A program made the translations under genes and the position numbers. Below the pieces are notes generated by a model that searched no databases, was not told where the DNA came from, and worked only from the letters and a program-made list of their open reading frames with translations. A stretch of 64,000 bases of DNA. Source: Buddleja alternifolia (lineage: Eukaryota; Streptophyta; Magnoliopsida; Lamiales; Scrophulariaceae). The stretch spans positions 52,069,149 to 52,133,148 of the forward strand of contig CM033392.1 in the NCBI GenBank assembly GCA_019426215.1. The letters run 5' to 3'. Shown here in pieces: positions 1 through 10,853 of the stretch (within the stretch, counting starts at the first letter, position 1; each line of letters opens with the position of its first letter).

Positions 1-1553
1 AACGAAGCCGTACATTTTTCGATAATCTTGGAAACAACCTTATCGTCCTAATTTTTTGCTGACATATATGTCGGTCAGCAGCAAAAACGTCGTTGCACAC
101 AATATTTACCCTCTGCAACTGAGATGCGTGCAATAACACGTGCATAACGTAGCTCATCTCGGATTCAGTGCCCGTGAAATTTGTTACGCTCACCACGTCC
201 AAATTGTCCAATCCCAACTCACCCAAATTCCACTCTTCTACATATTGACCAACCGTTGTGGGATTGTTTACCAACATGTCACTCGGCTACAAAACAGGTA
301 AAAAACAGAAACCAGTTTATTGACGGAATATCCGATATCAAAGTGTTAATTAACCATGTTATAATCAACAAATCATAAAATGTAGAATATTACCACCAAA
401 TTAATTGAAAATGTTTCCAAGTTCGGACATCTACTAATCATCACCAGTGTCATTGCGAGATGATCGATCTTGTTCAAACATGTCATATTTAAGCTGAACA
501 TGTCGACAAAATAACAAGACGACACATGACGATGTAGACCAGCCACGCTGGCCAAAACCTACCAAAGTACCAAAAACGTAAAATCAACAACAATTTCATA
601 GATTTAATGCACACAGATATCAAAACCAATGAGAGGTATACCTGTCCGAAAACCATCGACACATGAGCGTCATCGGTGAGGAATAATTCTTTAACCATTT
701 TAACAACCTCTCGATGGAAAAGGTTATCAGTGCAATTGCTTTCAAAGTCCATGGCATCACCACGTAATATCCATTTCAAGGTACGAGCTCTGGACACTTG
801 CATATGCCCCGACACGCCCTGATTTTGGGTCATTAAAATAACCAACCAATCTAAATTTGGGATCGATAGCCGAGTGTTGATATTGCTCTGGCCTTGGTTG
901 AAAGCCATTTTTATTATTTTCAAACAGGGGAAATTACCCAAAAATTCATGAATATTTTCAAAATCACAACTAAGTAGTTGCAACTCCTCTAATGTGGGAA
1001 ACCATTTTGAATTCTTAAGGCCAAACCTATTGTCAATCATTACTACACGCTTCAATACTAATTTTTTCAAATTTGGCAATAAGATTCCATCCTCCCACAT
1101 AATAACATACTTAGGCAGAGATAGTTTAAGATCAACAACAGTGTGTGAGTAAAATAGGGTGCTAGGGAGAGAGTTTAATAAACGACCAACTACTTTGAGT
1201 TTTCGAACATGGTGATCAACACCAAATAATACCCAATCTTCCCTAATACGGTCGCCACCTCCCTCCCCCCTACCAAAATCAAGTATCAAAGTATGAACAA
1301 CACTATTGTTATGTTGTTCAACCGTGCGATTAACAAAATCTGAAAAATGTAACCCACTATACAAAAACATATTATGATGTAAAAAAGCGCCATGATTGAA
1401 CTCTAGTTTAGGGATTGAGTACCAAAGATGTTGGAAATGTTTTGATATAAATCCCAACCTTGATGCCTCCACCACTGATAGTTTTGATAGCTGATCCATA
1501 ATGTGAAAAATCACATCAGGAGGAAGCACACTTAATCTATCTTCAATATCCAT
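1..1553 (-). CDS. F-box/FBD protein gene, 3' end beyond the window
   Basis: Two exons are visible on the minus strand: 1553-642 (304 codons, starting at the ATG at 1553) and 286 to the left edge, joined across a GT..AG intron (641-287) in phase 0. The N-terminus is an F-box (LSVLPPDVIFHIMDQLSK, residues about 7-50), followed by leucine-rich segments (LPNLKKLVLK, FPTLEELQLL, FPCLKIIKM). Exon 2 reads through without a stop and contains the FBD-type stretch NFTGTESEMSYVMHVLLHAS. Known of the family: the F-box binds SKP1 in SCF ubiquitin ligases, and the LRR/FBD part is thought to hold the substrate. An upstream in-frame ATG at 1715 would add 54 residues encoded by a repetitive leader, so I prefer 1553, where the F-box begins. 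No stop or frameshift is seen in the visible part. The substrate is unknown. Confidence 0.85.
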
Positions 1554-1592
1554 GGTAGATTTCCTAAATAAATAAAGGTAGAAAGTGATAGT

Positions 1593-1711
1593 GAGTGAAG
1601 CTTCGGATGACTGAGAGTGAGTGAAGCTTCGGATGAGTGAAAAATGATGGGTAAAATAAGTGAGGAAGGAAGAAAGGTAGAAAGTGAGAGAGAGTGAAGC
1701 TTCGGATGAGT
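1593..1711. repeat. Three short direct repeats in the F-box gene leader
   Basis: The segment GTGAAGCTTCGGATGA occurs at about 1595, 1621 and 1694, each within a GAGTGAG-rich context, and AGGTAGAAAGTGA occurs twice (about 1577 and 1676). They lie just upstream of the preferred ATG of the F-box/FBD gene, probably in its 5' leader or core promoter. Confidence 0.7.
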
Positions 1712-1715
1712 GCAC

Positions 1716-2329
1716 AGAGAAGAGAGATGGTGAAAATGTTTTTCTAGAGCTACGCAGATTTCATAAGTGAGGAGAGGAAGGGAAACGGCAGGGGAAGTGG
1801 GGGGAAGGAGTTTAATAAATTAACCTCTCCTCTAACAGCTGTCAAAAACTGAAGCATACACTAATATGGTGGGAGGGTGAACGTGTGGTGTGAGGCGTTC
1901 AAACTTCCTCTCACCCAAACCAATGTGATAACTTCCCCACATTTATTATACTGTTTTGAATGACCACTAGTATAGCTAGTATAACTATTATACTACCATG
2001 TATTGAATAAATAGATGGGATGGATGGGATTGAGAACAACCCACTTCAATAATGCAATAAATTTCATCTTACTTTTTTACCAAACAAAAAAATCTATCCA
2101 CCAATGGCCAATAAGTTTTTAAATACCGTCCCAAAAAATCTATCACACTAATGCTAAATGTGAATTACAAGTTAACAAAAATATAGTACAAAGCAATAAA
2201 TTTTAAGGAATATACTAGTTATACTTGGTACCAATCTGGCCAGTATACGGATAATACTAGTTATACTGCATGCCAATCTGATACAATACATTAAAAGTAT
2301 CTACAAGTTAATAGCAATTTCATTGTTCA
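1716..2329. other. Intergenic spacer between F-box and Ulp1 genes
   Basis: No gene seen. It contains the upstream region of the F-box/FBD gene (right to left) and the 3' flank of the Ulp1 gene. Around 1965-1995 and 2208-2292 there are short iterations of ACTAGTTATACT followed by a CCAATCTG block, forming a small degenerate tandem repeat of about 45 bp. Confidence 0.5.
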
Positions 2330-5300
2330 TCAATCTACTCTCAAGTTCAAAATCTCCTTAACTACCCTCTGCCTAAAATATGACATGTCAGCCTGTCCAA
2401 AACAAAGACCAATGTCAGCCGAACTACTACAAAAGTCGGCGTACTTGATCATGAACATTCCACAGTCGTAGTTATTTTCCTGTCGAGGAAGGTTCTTGGT
2501 GTACTCGTGATTCCACAAACTCAGATCAATGGTTTCTCCACTCTTCTGCTTCACCTCATCAACAAAATACATAGCAAGAAATTTCAAAACTTCTTCATCT
2601 TGTCCACCATCAGAATCAAGATATTGGAGCTTTTGTTCCTTTTTGTTGATAATAGCTAAACACCAATGATCGGGTTTGTGAATAGGCACAAAAAAATTTT
2701 CACAATCAAGGAGGTGATATCCCAGATTGGTCGGGGTGGTCCAATCCTCGACAGTTTTGAAATCATATACGCCATTACGAACCAAAGCGGTGTAAAAGAA
2801 AGTGTTAAAATAGTGGCACTTTAAAAATTTGGTTGGCTCCCTCCTCTCTCTTTCTTTCAACAAGTGAAAATACACATTAATCACATCAGAGTTGAGCCAA
2901 CCTCTTGCCAGAAAACACCGTAACTGTTCGCCGGTAATCTGAATATTAGAGTGAGTCACCAACACTTTTTCAGAACTTGAACGGGTCAAGGCTTCAGAAA
3001 CAACATCTTTTTCTTCTGGAGTAAGAGGCACAAAAAAATCCCCAGGCAAATCATTCTCCACCGGTTCTGTACCAGTATTTGGGCCCGACTCCACCTGGGG
3101 TTCGAAAAAAAAGATGAATTCACACAGTGGAATATTATCAAAAACAAATACTAATACTAATACAAGTACTAGTACTAACAGAAATACTAATACTGAATAA
3201 AATTACTAATACTAATATTATATACAAATACAGTACACATAATACTATAAACAAACACAGTGCAGCAAATACAATATTACAAATACTAATACAAGTACTA
3301 GTACTAACAAAAATAAAAATACTGAATAACATTACTAATATTGTATACCAACACAGTACCCGTAGTACTACAAACAAACACAGTCATCAAACCAAACCAA
3401 CTAATAAAACCATTACACATAATGCCATATTACGTCTTACGTACTTTCTTCTTCTTCTTCTTCCTTACATCCGGATTGGTAAATGGAGATTTTTGGTACT
3501 TGGATTTCTTTGGCATCCTCTTCAAATAAAACTCAGATTCTTCTTGTACAACTACATCTACCATGGGATCAGGACCTACAATCACTCCACCATGATTAAA
3601 AAGGACCATGGCTAAACCATCAACTTTATCCTCACCAAATCCTTCACCTGCATCCCCACCAATTCCTTCATCCACATCCTCAACAACAAAATCATCCTTA
3701 TCACCACCGACCCCTTCATCCTCACCAAGAACCCCATCATCATCATCCTCATCACCTCCAACCTTTGTTGAAAGGTCTTTTAACACACTTTCAACCTTTT
3801 CTAACCTTTCACTCATACCAATACTGTTTTGTGATAACAAATCAATCTTTTGTGATAACAAATCACCCTTTGCTATTAACTCACGAAGGACTTTCATAAC
3901 CATATCATTGGTATTCATGGGAATGGATGAAACACCAGGAACACTGTCCTGTGCAACTTTGCCTGCCTCACATTCAACATTTTCCTTTTCAGGTCTTCTA
4001 CCTTCATCGTCGATTATGGTTGCAATTTTACTCACTGGAAGAATGGAATGTCGAGATTCCAAATCTATTCGGAAAATGTCATCAAATACAATTCTACCTC
4101 CTTTCTCGAGTATTTCAGTCCATAATTTGGTGGTGGGGTCATGGACCTTGCTGTTGGCATGATCAAAAGGAGCAAAGCTTTGCATGTGGTCTGTTGCCAG
4201 TTCCTCCGGCGTGGCTTGAAGTAGGCTTTTAATATCCTATCAAACAAATAAACAAATAAATATAATAGAATTAATACAATTCATTATAAAAGGCGAAGAT
4301 TGATACGCAAATAAGGTTTGAGATTTTAACATTTCAAATTGGCAATGAAAATACTAACCTGGGTGTTTCCAACCAACATAAGAATTTGAGACAAGGTGGG
4401 ATATTGTCTCTTGTGAAGAAGTTTAGTGGTCCACTTGCACATTCTCGGCAATTGTCCGGGCATATTCTCCCTCAACCGCCCAATCATTGGTGAGAGTACG
4501 GGTATACACTCGAAAGGAAGAAGCTAACATCGGAACAAAAAAGATATTATCAAATATTCACATAACAGTAAGTCGACAATTAACAATGAAAGATAAAAAC
4601 CAAATTTACCATAAGTGGGAGAACAAAACAACGAAAGTTGCACTGTGGATTTGCCGCAACCAATTTTTTCTTCAAGTCCAAGGTTTTCAATTGGTCCATC
4701 ATAACAGAATAAGAAAGCCTACCCCATGGATAAGTTTTCGCAAACTCAAGGTCATCAACAATTGCAAGAAGACGGGAATCAATTGGTGAATCATCATGTG
4801 GCGGGATAAAAAAAACAGAAACCAACAAATACAATAACGCAAGCTTTAACTTGTCGGATGGAAGGATCTCTAATGCTTTGTCACTGGAACTACTCGCCAC
4901 CTTCTTCGCAGCCTTCTTCGAAGACTTTCGACGAGTTCTAGAACGGTCTACTTCTCCACAAATCACACGCTTCTTAAGTTGTTCCCTAAGAATTTTAACG
5001 GTGGCTTTAGGGCTAAGGTATCTACGACTAAAATTATCATCCTCCACAACCTTTGAAGCTGCAGGATACCGGGAGCAATTCAACCCGCTCATAATTGCAT
5101 GCTCCAACAAAGAGTAACGAATAGGAATGCCATTTACAACAAACCAAATTTCAGAATGGTCTGGAGAATCCACTATTCGTGTTAGAAGCATCCACAGAGG
5201 AGTTAACACCATGTCCATGTCCGAAGCAACGTCGAATAATGGGGCAAATTGAGAGTTTTGAAACCACATTATACCATCAGGATGGTCACTTAAACACTCT

Positions 5301-5782
5301 TCAATATACTTAAGATCCTCTTTCAATTTGCATTTGCTGCCAACTTTACACTTCAAGTTAAATTTATCGGGACTCAATGTAAAAGTGGGCCGAGGGATGT
5401 CGTTTGGGTCGGAAACCTAAGACAAAATTCAATTAAATTACTTATAAACACAAACTGATATAACCCTATATCAAGATATACTTCCTAATTGCCCTGAAAC
5501 AACACGCTTCAACAAAAACATTTGTCAAATTTAACGACTAAACTTTTATACCATACAAAAAAATCAGGTTATCCAACAAAAATCAACAATTACCAACCAT
5601 AAAACCTAAAACACAGTCAATAATACATCACACACAACCCAAAAAACTACATTTATAAATTTTGCTAAAAATATAAAATACTTCGAAGCTAGTTCACTTA
5701 CAGGGGGTGTGGAGGAAGTTCCAGGGCCGGCTGAAGCCACTTCACGTTGGCGTTTGGTACCCGATGAGGAGGAAGCAGCCAT
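2330..5782 (-). CDS. DUF1985 + Ulp1-type cysteine protease (C48) gene
   Basis: Five phase-0 exons can be read: 5782-5702, 5416-4610, 4523-4359, 4236-3445 and 3094-2330, giving about 870 residues. The start is MAASSSSGTKRQRE. Exon 2 holds a DUF1985-like region (WFVVNGIPIRYSLLEHAI, GLNCSRYP). Exon 4 is acidic (GGDEDDDDGVLGEDEG) and ends in a lysine-rich tail. Exon 5 is the Ulp1 catalytic domain with all expected residues: His in KPDHWCLAII, Asp in YLDSDGG, Gln in RQENNYDCG and the nucleophile Cys in NYDCGMF. Family knowledge: Ulp1 proteases remove SUMO, and the DUF1985-Ulp1 architecture in plants is mostly carried by Mutator-like elements or domesticated from them. No stop or frameshift was found, so the gene may be active. 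The exon 4 donor is uncertain (AAA|GTACGT chosen; GAT|GTAAGG at 3469 also keeps frame). I could not find flanking TIRs. Confidence 0.8.
3147..3395. repeat. Two-copy tandem repeat in the last Ulp1-gene intron
   Basis: A unit of about 120-130 bp, built of ACTAATACAAGTACTAGTACTAAC and a CAGTAC/AAACAAACACAGT tail, starts near 3147 and is repeated from about 3280 with small indels. It fills most of the intron between exons 4 and 5 of the Ulp1-family gene. The base composition is strongly skewed to A, C and T. Confidence 0.7.
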
Positions 5783-6467
5783 TGATCGATAATGGGACTA
5801 AACAATAATGGTTTAACAATCAAAATTACAAAATTAAAATAGTTTCACAAAAACCCTAGAATTGCGAATCTGGCTTCAAAATTCAAATTACCTTGGGGAA
5901 ATGAAGAAGAGGTGGGAGGAGGATGTTTATGAACAATTATACAAGATTTACTTGGCTTCTTTCCTCCGATATACTGTATAAATATCGGCCGGTATGGTTC
6001 TTGTGCTTTTTCCCCTTCTCGTCTCTCCCCCCTTGATTTTTGCCCGTTCAGACTTTCAACTTCCCAGCCAAATGTTAAATTGGAAGGTTTTCAGAAGTAC
6101 GCTTTCTAAAGTTGTCACACACTTTTACAATTATTTTGGCTCAAAGGGCTTAAATGTAATTAGATAATACATTAAATCAAAAAGAAAAAAAAATAAAAAG
6201 GCAAACAAGAAACGCTTCAACGTTTCTTCAATTGGGGGGGATTTTTACTGGAGGGTATTCTGGGCACTTCACACCAAAATAGCATTCTCACTATTAAAAA
6301 ATAATAATAAAGAAAATCCCAAACATAAGGGTCTAATATTGCAACACACATGCAATTGGGGTCTAAAATTGCTAATTTCCCTGTTGATCTTGGTTGATAC
6401 AAGCATATTGCTGCTACAACCTGAAACTATATTAAAATATTTAAGCAAATCTTTATAATCCCAATAA
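5783..6467. other. Upstream region of the Ulp1-family gene
   Basis: No coding sequence recognised. It should include the promoter and 5' leader of the minus-strand Ulp1-family gene, with a TATAAATAT-like motif at about 5975-5985 and a pyrimidine/purine-rich block after it. The right end borders the TGCAC target site of the Ty3/gypsy insertion. Confidence 0.45.
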
Positions 6468-6472
6468 TGCAC

Positions 6473-6893
6473 TGATGAAAACACAAATTAATGGGAGGAA
6501 TCAACTAAGTAAATTCAGAGATTCGAGATAATAGTTGAATCTGAAAAACTTACCCAAAATTGAATTTGAAGAATTAGAGAGAGAGAAAACACAATTTCAC
6601 CAACAAATCAATTATCCCCTTTCATTATGTATTTTTCCCTTTTATACAGTATGTTTGCGTACAAAATAAGCTGAAGAAATTGAAACTCAGTTACAAAGCT
6701 GTCAAGTTTAACTAACTTGACAGCTAATTACAATTTGATCCCTCGATTTGGCTAATTATAGAATTAATCCTAATTCTAGTCAAAGTCCCAGTCAACGGTC
6801 AATGTCTTCCTCTTTCCTTCTTTTATTGTTTAAAATCGCATTTCTGTTGATAAAAGTGTAGTTCCAACCTTCTTCTTTATTTTGAATGTAACA
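6473..6893 (-). repeat. 3' LTR of the chromovirus
   Basis: A 421-bp copy, TG...CA bounded, preceded by target site TGCAC. It contains an internal short inverted repeat (CTGTCAAG..CTTGACAG, about 6699-6725) shared with the other LTR. Confidence 0.95.
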
Positions 6894-6910
6894 ATTACCT
6901 TCCCCTTTAC
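6894..6910 (-). other. Polypurine tract of the chromovirus
   Basis: Read on the minus strand it is GTAAAGGGGAAGGTAAT, directly abutting the 3' LTR. This is the expected site for plus-strand priming. Confidence 0.8.
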
Positions 6911-6923
6911 AAAATCCTTGTCC

Positions 6924-8409
6924 TCAAGGATTAAAAGAAGGAAATCTCTCCCTTAACTCATGTAAAAACTCCCAAGTGCTATCCTCAACTGGATGATTAA
7001 ATCACTTAACTAACCACTGTGTAGCCGGTCTTCCTTGTCTCTGCACCAATCTTTTATCAAGTACAGCTTCAGTTTCCATAACTAAGTATCCATGATTGGT
7101 TAAGACAACTGGCAGATTGGCATTAGTAGGTGTCAAATCAATCCTTTTCTTCAACTGAGATACATGAAATACAGGATGTATTCCAGCTCCAGTAGGTAAC
7201 TCCAGCTTGTATGCTACTGTTCCGTACTTCTGTAACACCTTAAAAGGGCCAAAGTATTTAGGGGAAAGCTTGTTATAGACTTGTCTTCTAACAGAGAGTT
7301 GCCTATAAGGCTATAATTTGACATACACCATATCCCCCCCACCTCTAGAATCCTTTCACTCCTCCCTCTATTTGCTTGTTGTTTCATTCTTGCTTGTGCT
7401 CTTGCTAATTGCTCCTTCAACATTCTGATAGTACTCTCTCTTTGGGCCAAACTTCTATCCACAGCATCTACAGAAGCTTCAAATTGGACATATGGTTGAT
7501 GAAGGGGTGGTTTTTGTCCATATACTATCTCATAAGGGGTAGTTTTAGATGCTGAGTGGTAAGAGGTGTTATACCACCATTCAGCTAGGGGTAACCAATT
7601 TTTCCACTCCTTAGGCCTCTCATTACACATGCATCTTAAATAAGACTCCACACACCTATTCACCACCTCAGTTTGTCCATCTGATTGAGGGTGATATGCA
7701 GTAGAGGTGTGTAATTTGACTTTATTCAGTTTAAAAAACTCCTGCCAGAATTTACTCATGAACACAACATCTCTGTCACTCACAATGGTATTAGGCATGC
7801 CATGTAATCTGAAAACATGGTCTAAGAACACTTGAGCTACATCAAAGGCTGTATAAGGATGCTTGAGAGAAATAAAGTGAGCATACTTGCTCAGCTTGTC
7901 AACAACCACCAGTATGCTATTCTTACCCTTTGATTCTGGTAATCCTTCAATAAAGTCCATGGATATGTCATGCCAAATCTAATCAGGTATAGGGAGGGGT
8001 TGTAACAATCCAGAAGAAGCCACATTCTCATTTTTACACTGTTGACATACATCACACTCTCTCACTGCCTGACAGATTTCCACTTTCATTTTTTTCCAAT
8101 AAAAAAGCTGTTTAACTCTATGTAGTGTAGCTTGCATTGTAGAATGACCACCTAAGCCACTGCTATCATATATATGGAAAATTTTTCTTTTCAGTTCCCT
8201 GTCATTGCCCACTACTAACTTATTTTTCCTTGTGAGTATTCTCCTGTGCCATTTATACCTGTGTCTCCTGCCATTGTTTGCCACCAAATTAGCAATAACT
8301 CTTTGTACATTATCATCTTGGTCCCAACTATCTTTGATTTCTTGTAATAAGTCTGAGCTTACTGAAGTTATGCTCCATAATGAGTGTGCTTGTCCTTACA
8401 TTGTCCAGA
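6924..8409 (-). pseudogene. Integrase and chromodomain part of the chromovirus
   Basis: From 8409 downwards the protein reads into the H2C2 zinc-binding domain (GLGGHSTMQATLHRV ... ECDVCQQC), then the integrase core with the D,D,E residues in VVVDKLSKYAHF, IVSDRDVVF and GQTEVVNR. The GPF-like linker region and HVSQLKKRID follow, then a chromodomain-like tail (AVLDKRLVQRQGRPATQW, HPVEDSTWEF). A TGA interrupts the tail at about 7002, and there are frame breaks near 7225 and 7970. The core catalytic residues are still present, but the frame is not continuous. Confidence 0.9.
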
Positions 8410-9723
8410 TGATAAGCTCGTATTTTACGCCTTTTTGGCGCCTCTTTTCTTGTATTTTGATGCGTTCTTGAGTTTATTTATGCCACATATGCTTTGATTT
8501 TGTGATTGGTTGTGTTTTTATAGGTTATTTGAGAATTGGAGCAAAAATGAGTGAAAAGATCAAAGAAGTTCTCAAAATACTCCTTTAGCCACGACGATAA
8601 AGACCCTTAGCCATGGTGATCATGAAGGAACCCTTGTGCTTTGAAGATATGAAGTTACTAAGGCTAAAATATGCAAAAAAACGTGAACAACAGATTTTAG
8701 CCGTGGCTACCGACTTTTGACCCGCGGCTACAGACTAATTTCAGCATCTATAAATACTCGCTATTAGGCCAAAATTCGGGACTTTTGCCCACTTTTGAGG
8801 GTTTTGACACTTTGAAACACACCAAGAGGGTTGAGAGAAGTCTGGGAAAGAAGAAGAACATGAGGATACTCCATCTTTGTCTACGAAGACGGAGAATTCA
8901 AGCAAGATCTATCAAGAAACGTTATTAGGAAGTTTTAATTTCATGCTTTTAGATTTGTTTTCATTGAACATGTCTTTCAAGATGAATTATCTCTTTTCTT
9001 TTATAATTATGACTTAATTTGCCTTTAATTGAGGCCATGTGAAATCCAATTACTATATTTGATTTATAAGTATTATTTTTTCGGAATAAATTTGTTTTGG
9101 GTTATGTGTTTAATATTTGTTCTTAATGCTTATGATTGCTTAGCTACCAATCGTATGAATTTGTGCTTAGTTTTGAGACCGAGAGGAGATAAACTAGGGA
9201 TGCATCTAGGTATTAAACACCACAACGTAAAATTGACTAGAGATAGATTCGATTTCCTTGTGTGTGTTTTCCGTTAAAACGGGAAATTCCATGAATCTTT
9301 GTAATGCGTTTTCATTAATTCGATTTCATATAGAGATATAGAAATCATTAATGAAAATAGAACTGCTATACCAAGAGATTGGATAGTAAGTAATTTAGGG
9401 AATTTCGCCTTAACCTAATCAATCTAATAATTCGGTAAGATAGAATCATAATCAAATTGAATAGTTGGTTGAATCATGTGCCTTAATCACTTATCTCATT
9501 CATTTAATTCAAAGTTGATTTCTCTCGTTAGTTGGTAATTGTTATTTAATATTTTAATTTATAATTCACATCTTTATCTCTTGATTTAACTTAGAATTAG
9601 ATAACACAATGATTTCAGTACTTAAATACAATTGTTTCCAGGGTACGATAATCCGGACTTACATCCACTATATTACTTGCACGAGCTAGTACACTTGCTA
9701 GGATTTTGTGTGTCAAGTTTTTG
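8410..9723 (+). repeat. 5' LTR of the nested element
   Basis: Starts TGATAAGCTCG and is repeated almost base for base at 13318. It contains a TATAAATA box near 8750 and two copies of the TAGCC..GGCTA motif. Its end is either CA at 9715 or the TTTTTG at 9723. Confidence 0.9.
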
Positions 9724-9739
9724 TCTCCGTTGTCGGGGA
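9722..9739 (+). other. Primer-binding site of the nested element
   Basis: TGTCTCCGTTGTCGGGGA follows the left LTR. It differs at three positions from TGGCGCCGTTGCCGGGGA, the tRNA-Asp-type site known from Athila/Tat retrotransposons. Confidence 0.7.
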
Positions 9740-9833
9740 TAATTGTTTATTTAATATTGAGATTCTCTTATCTGTTCTAAGCTTAAGTTTTTTTTAATAT
9801 ATATTTATATATTTTTTTTTCTTTCTTGAAGAG

Positions 9834-10853
9834 ATGAATCATAATAACTTTTATTGGTCAAGACAAGGATGGAACATTGGAGCTTATGGGAGCCAAGTGC
9901 AAGATTTGTGTTCGTGGCGTGGAGGCGTTGATCATAGCAATTACTGTCAACACGGGGGGGAAAGTCATCAAGATTTTCCATTGAGTTATTATGTTATGAG
10001 ATCTTCATCCGCATACCTGCAACATGATAGTATGATGCAAGAAGAATTTCAACCGATTGACTTTCAGAACCAAGGGAATTGTCAGCAACACTGCGATAGA
10101 ACCCCAAGTTTTGAAGAGTTGATGATCCAATGGATGAAGCAAAATGACACTATGATATCACGACTTGATGAGCGGAGTCAAAACATAGAAACATGCATCA
10201 TGAACGTCCAAGCACAACTGAATCTAATCTCCAACTTATTGGCAGAGAGGTCATCAGAAACCACGTATATTAACACATAAGAGAATGATGAGGCTCCAGA
10301 AGCAACATCACTAGAGGACTCACAATTCCGCACTGATTCTCCGAAATCCATCCCATCAAATGACCAAGAAAAGACATTAGAAATCTTCAAGAACCAAAGG
10401 CCGTCTACCACCATATCTCTCGAATTCTTACAAAAGTGTATCAATAACCAGAGAGACAGAGTGGAGGAGGTTGAAGTCAAAGTTTACAACTCTAGTGATC
10501 CATTCGATGCATATTTTGAGAACCCAAGTGATACTACGGACGAGGATGAGAAAATCAGAGGATATATAAATCACTTGGATGTACCACCATTTGAGTTGTC
10601 AAAACAAAGTCTATGGGCGTATGGGACAACCACATATGAGTTGCAATCATCCATTGAGAATTCTTTCTCACTTCCAATTAAACTTTCATCTTTACACTTC
10701 AATTATGTATTTTTGAAAGAGACCTTATGCTCACTTCTAATTCTTTTAGGTTGTGTGATAGATATTGGAGGGGCGAAGCCTCTACACAACTGGAAAAAGC
10801 ACAAAAAGATTCGTCCATACAAAGTTGGCATTGCTCCTTATGATCCACCATGA
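9834..10853 (+). pseudogene. Gag-like frame of the nested element, one in-frame stop
   Basis: A single reading frame of 339 codons opens at the ATG at 9834 and runs to the TGA at 10853, interrupted only by a TAA at 10278-10280. The middle (TPSFEELMIQWMKQNDTMIS ... NIETCIMNVQAQLNLISNLL) resembles the coiled-coil segment that follows the nucleocapsid region in Athila-type Gag proteins. The part after the stop is acidic and then basic (NWKKHKKIRPYKVG). No zinc knuckle, protease or polymerase motif is present. Just downstream is CAAGCGCTTCTTGGGAGACA, a block I recognise from Athila-like elements. I infer a deletion derivative whose mobility depended on another element. Confidence 0.6.

Noticed and set aside
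3138..3615. Open frames on both strands over the TACTAATAC repeats
   Set aside because: Produced by the tandem repeat in an intron; no protein signal.
5900..6250. Terminal inverted repeats that would make the Ulp1 gene part of a Mutator-like element
   Set aside because: I compared this flank with 1760-2330 and saw no convincing inverted match; a computed alignment would be needed.
9029..9277. 82-codon open frame, also present at 13936-14184
   Set aside because: Both are inside the LTRs of the nested element and simply reflect the LTR duplication; no domain.
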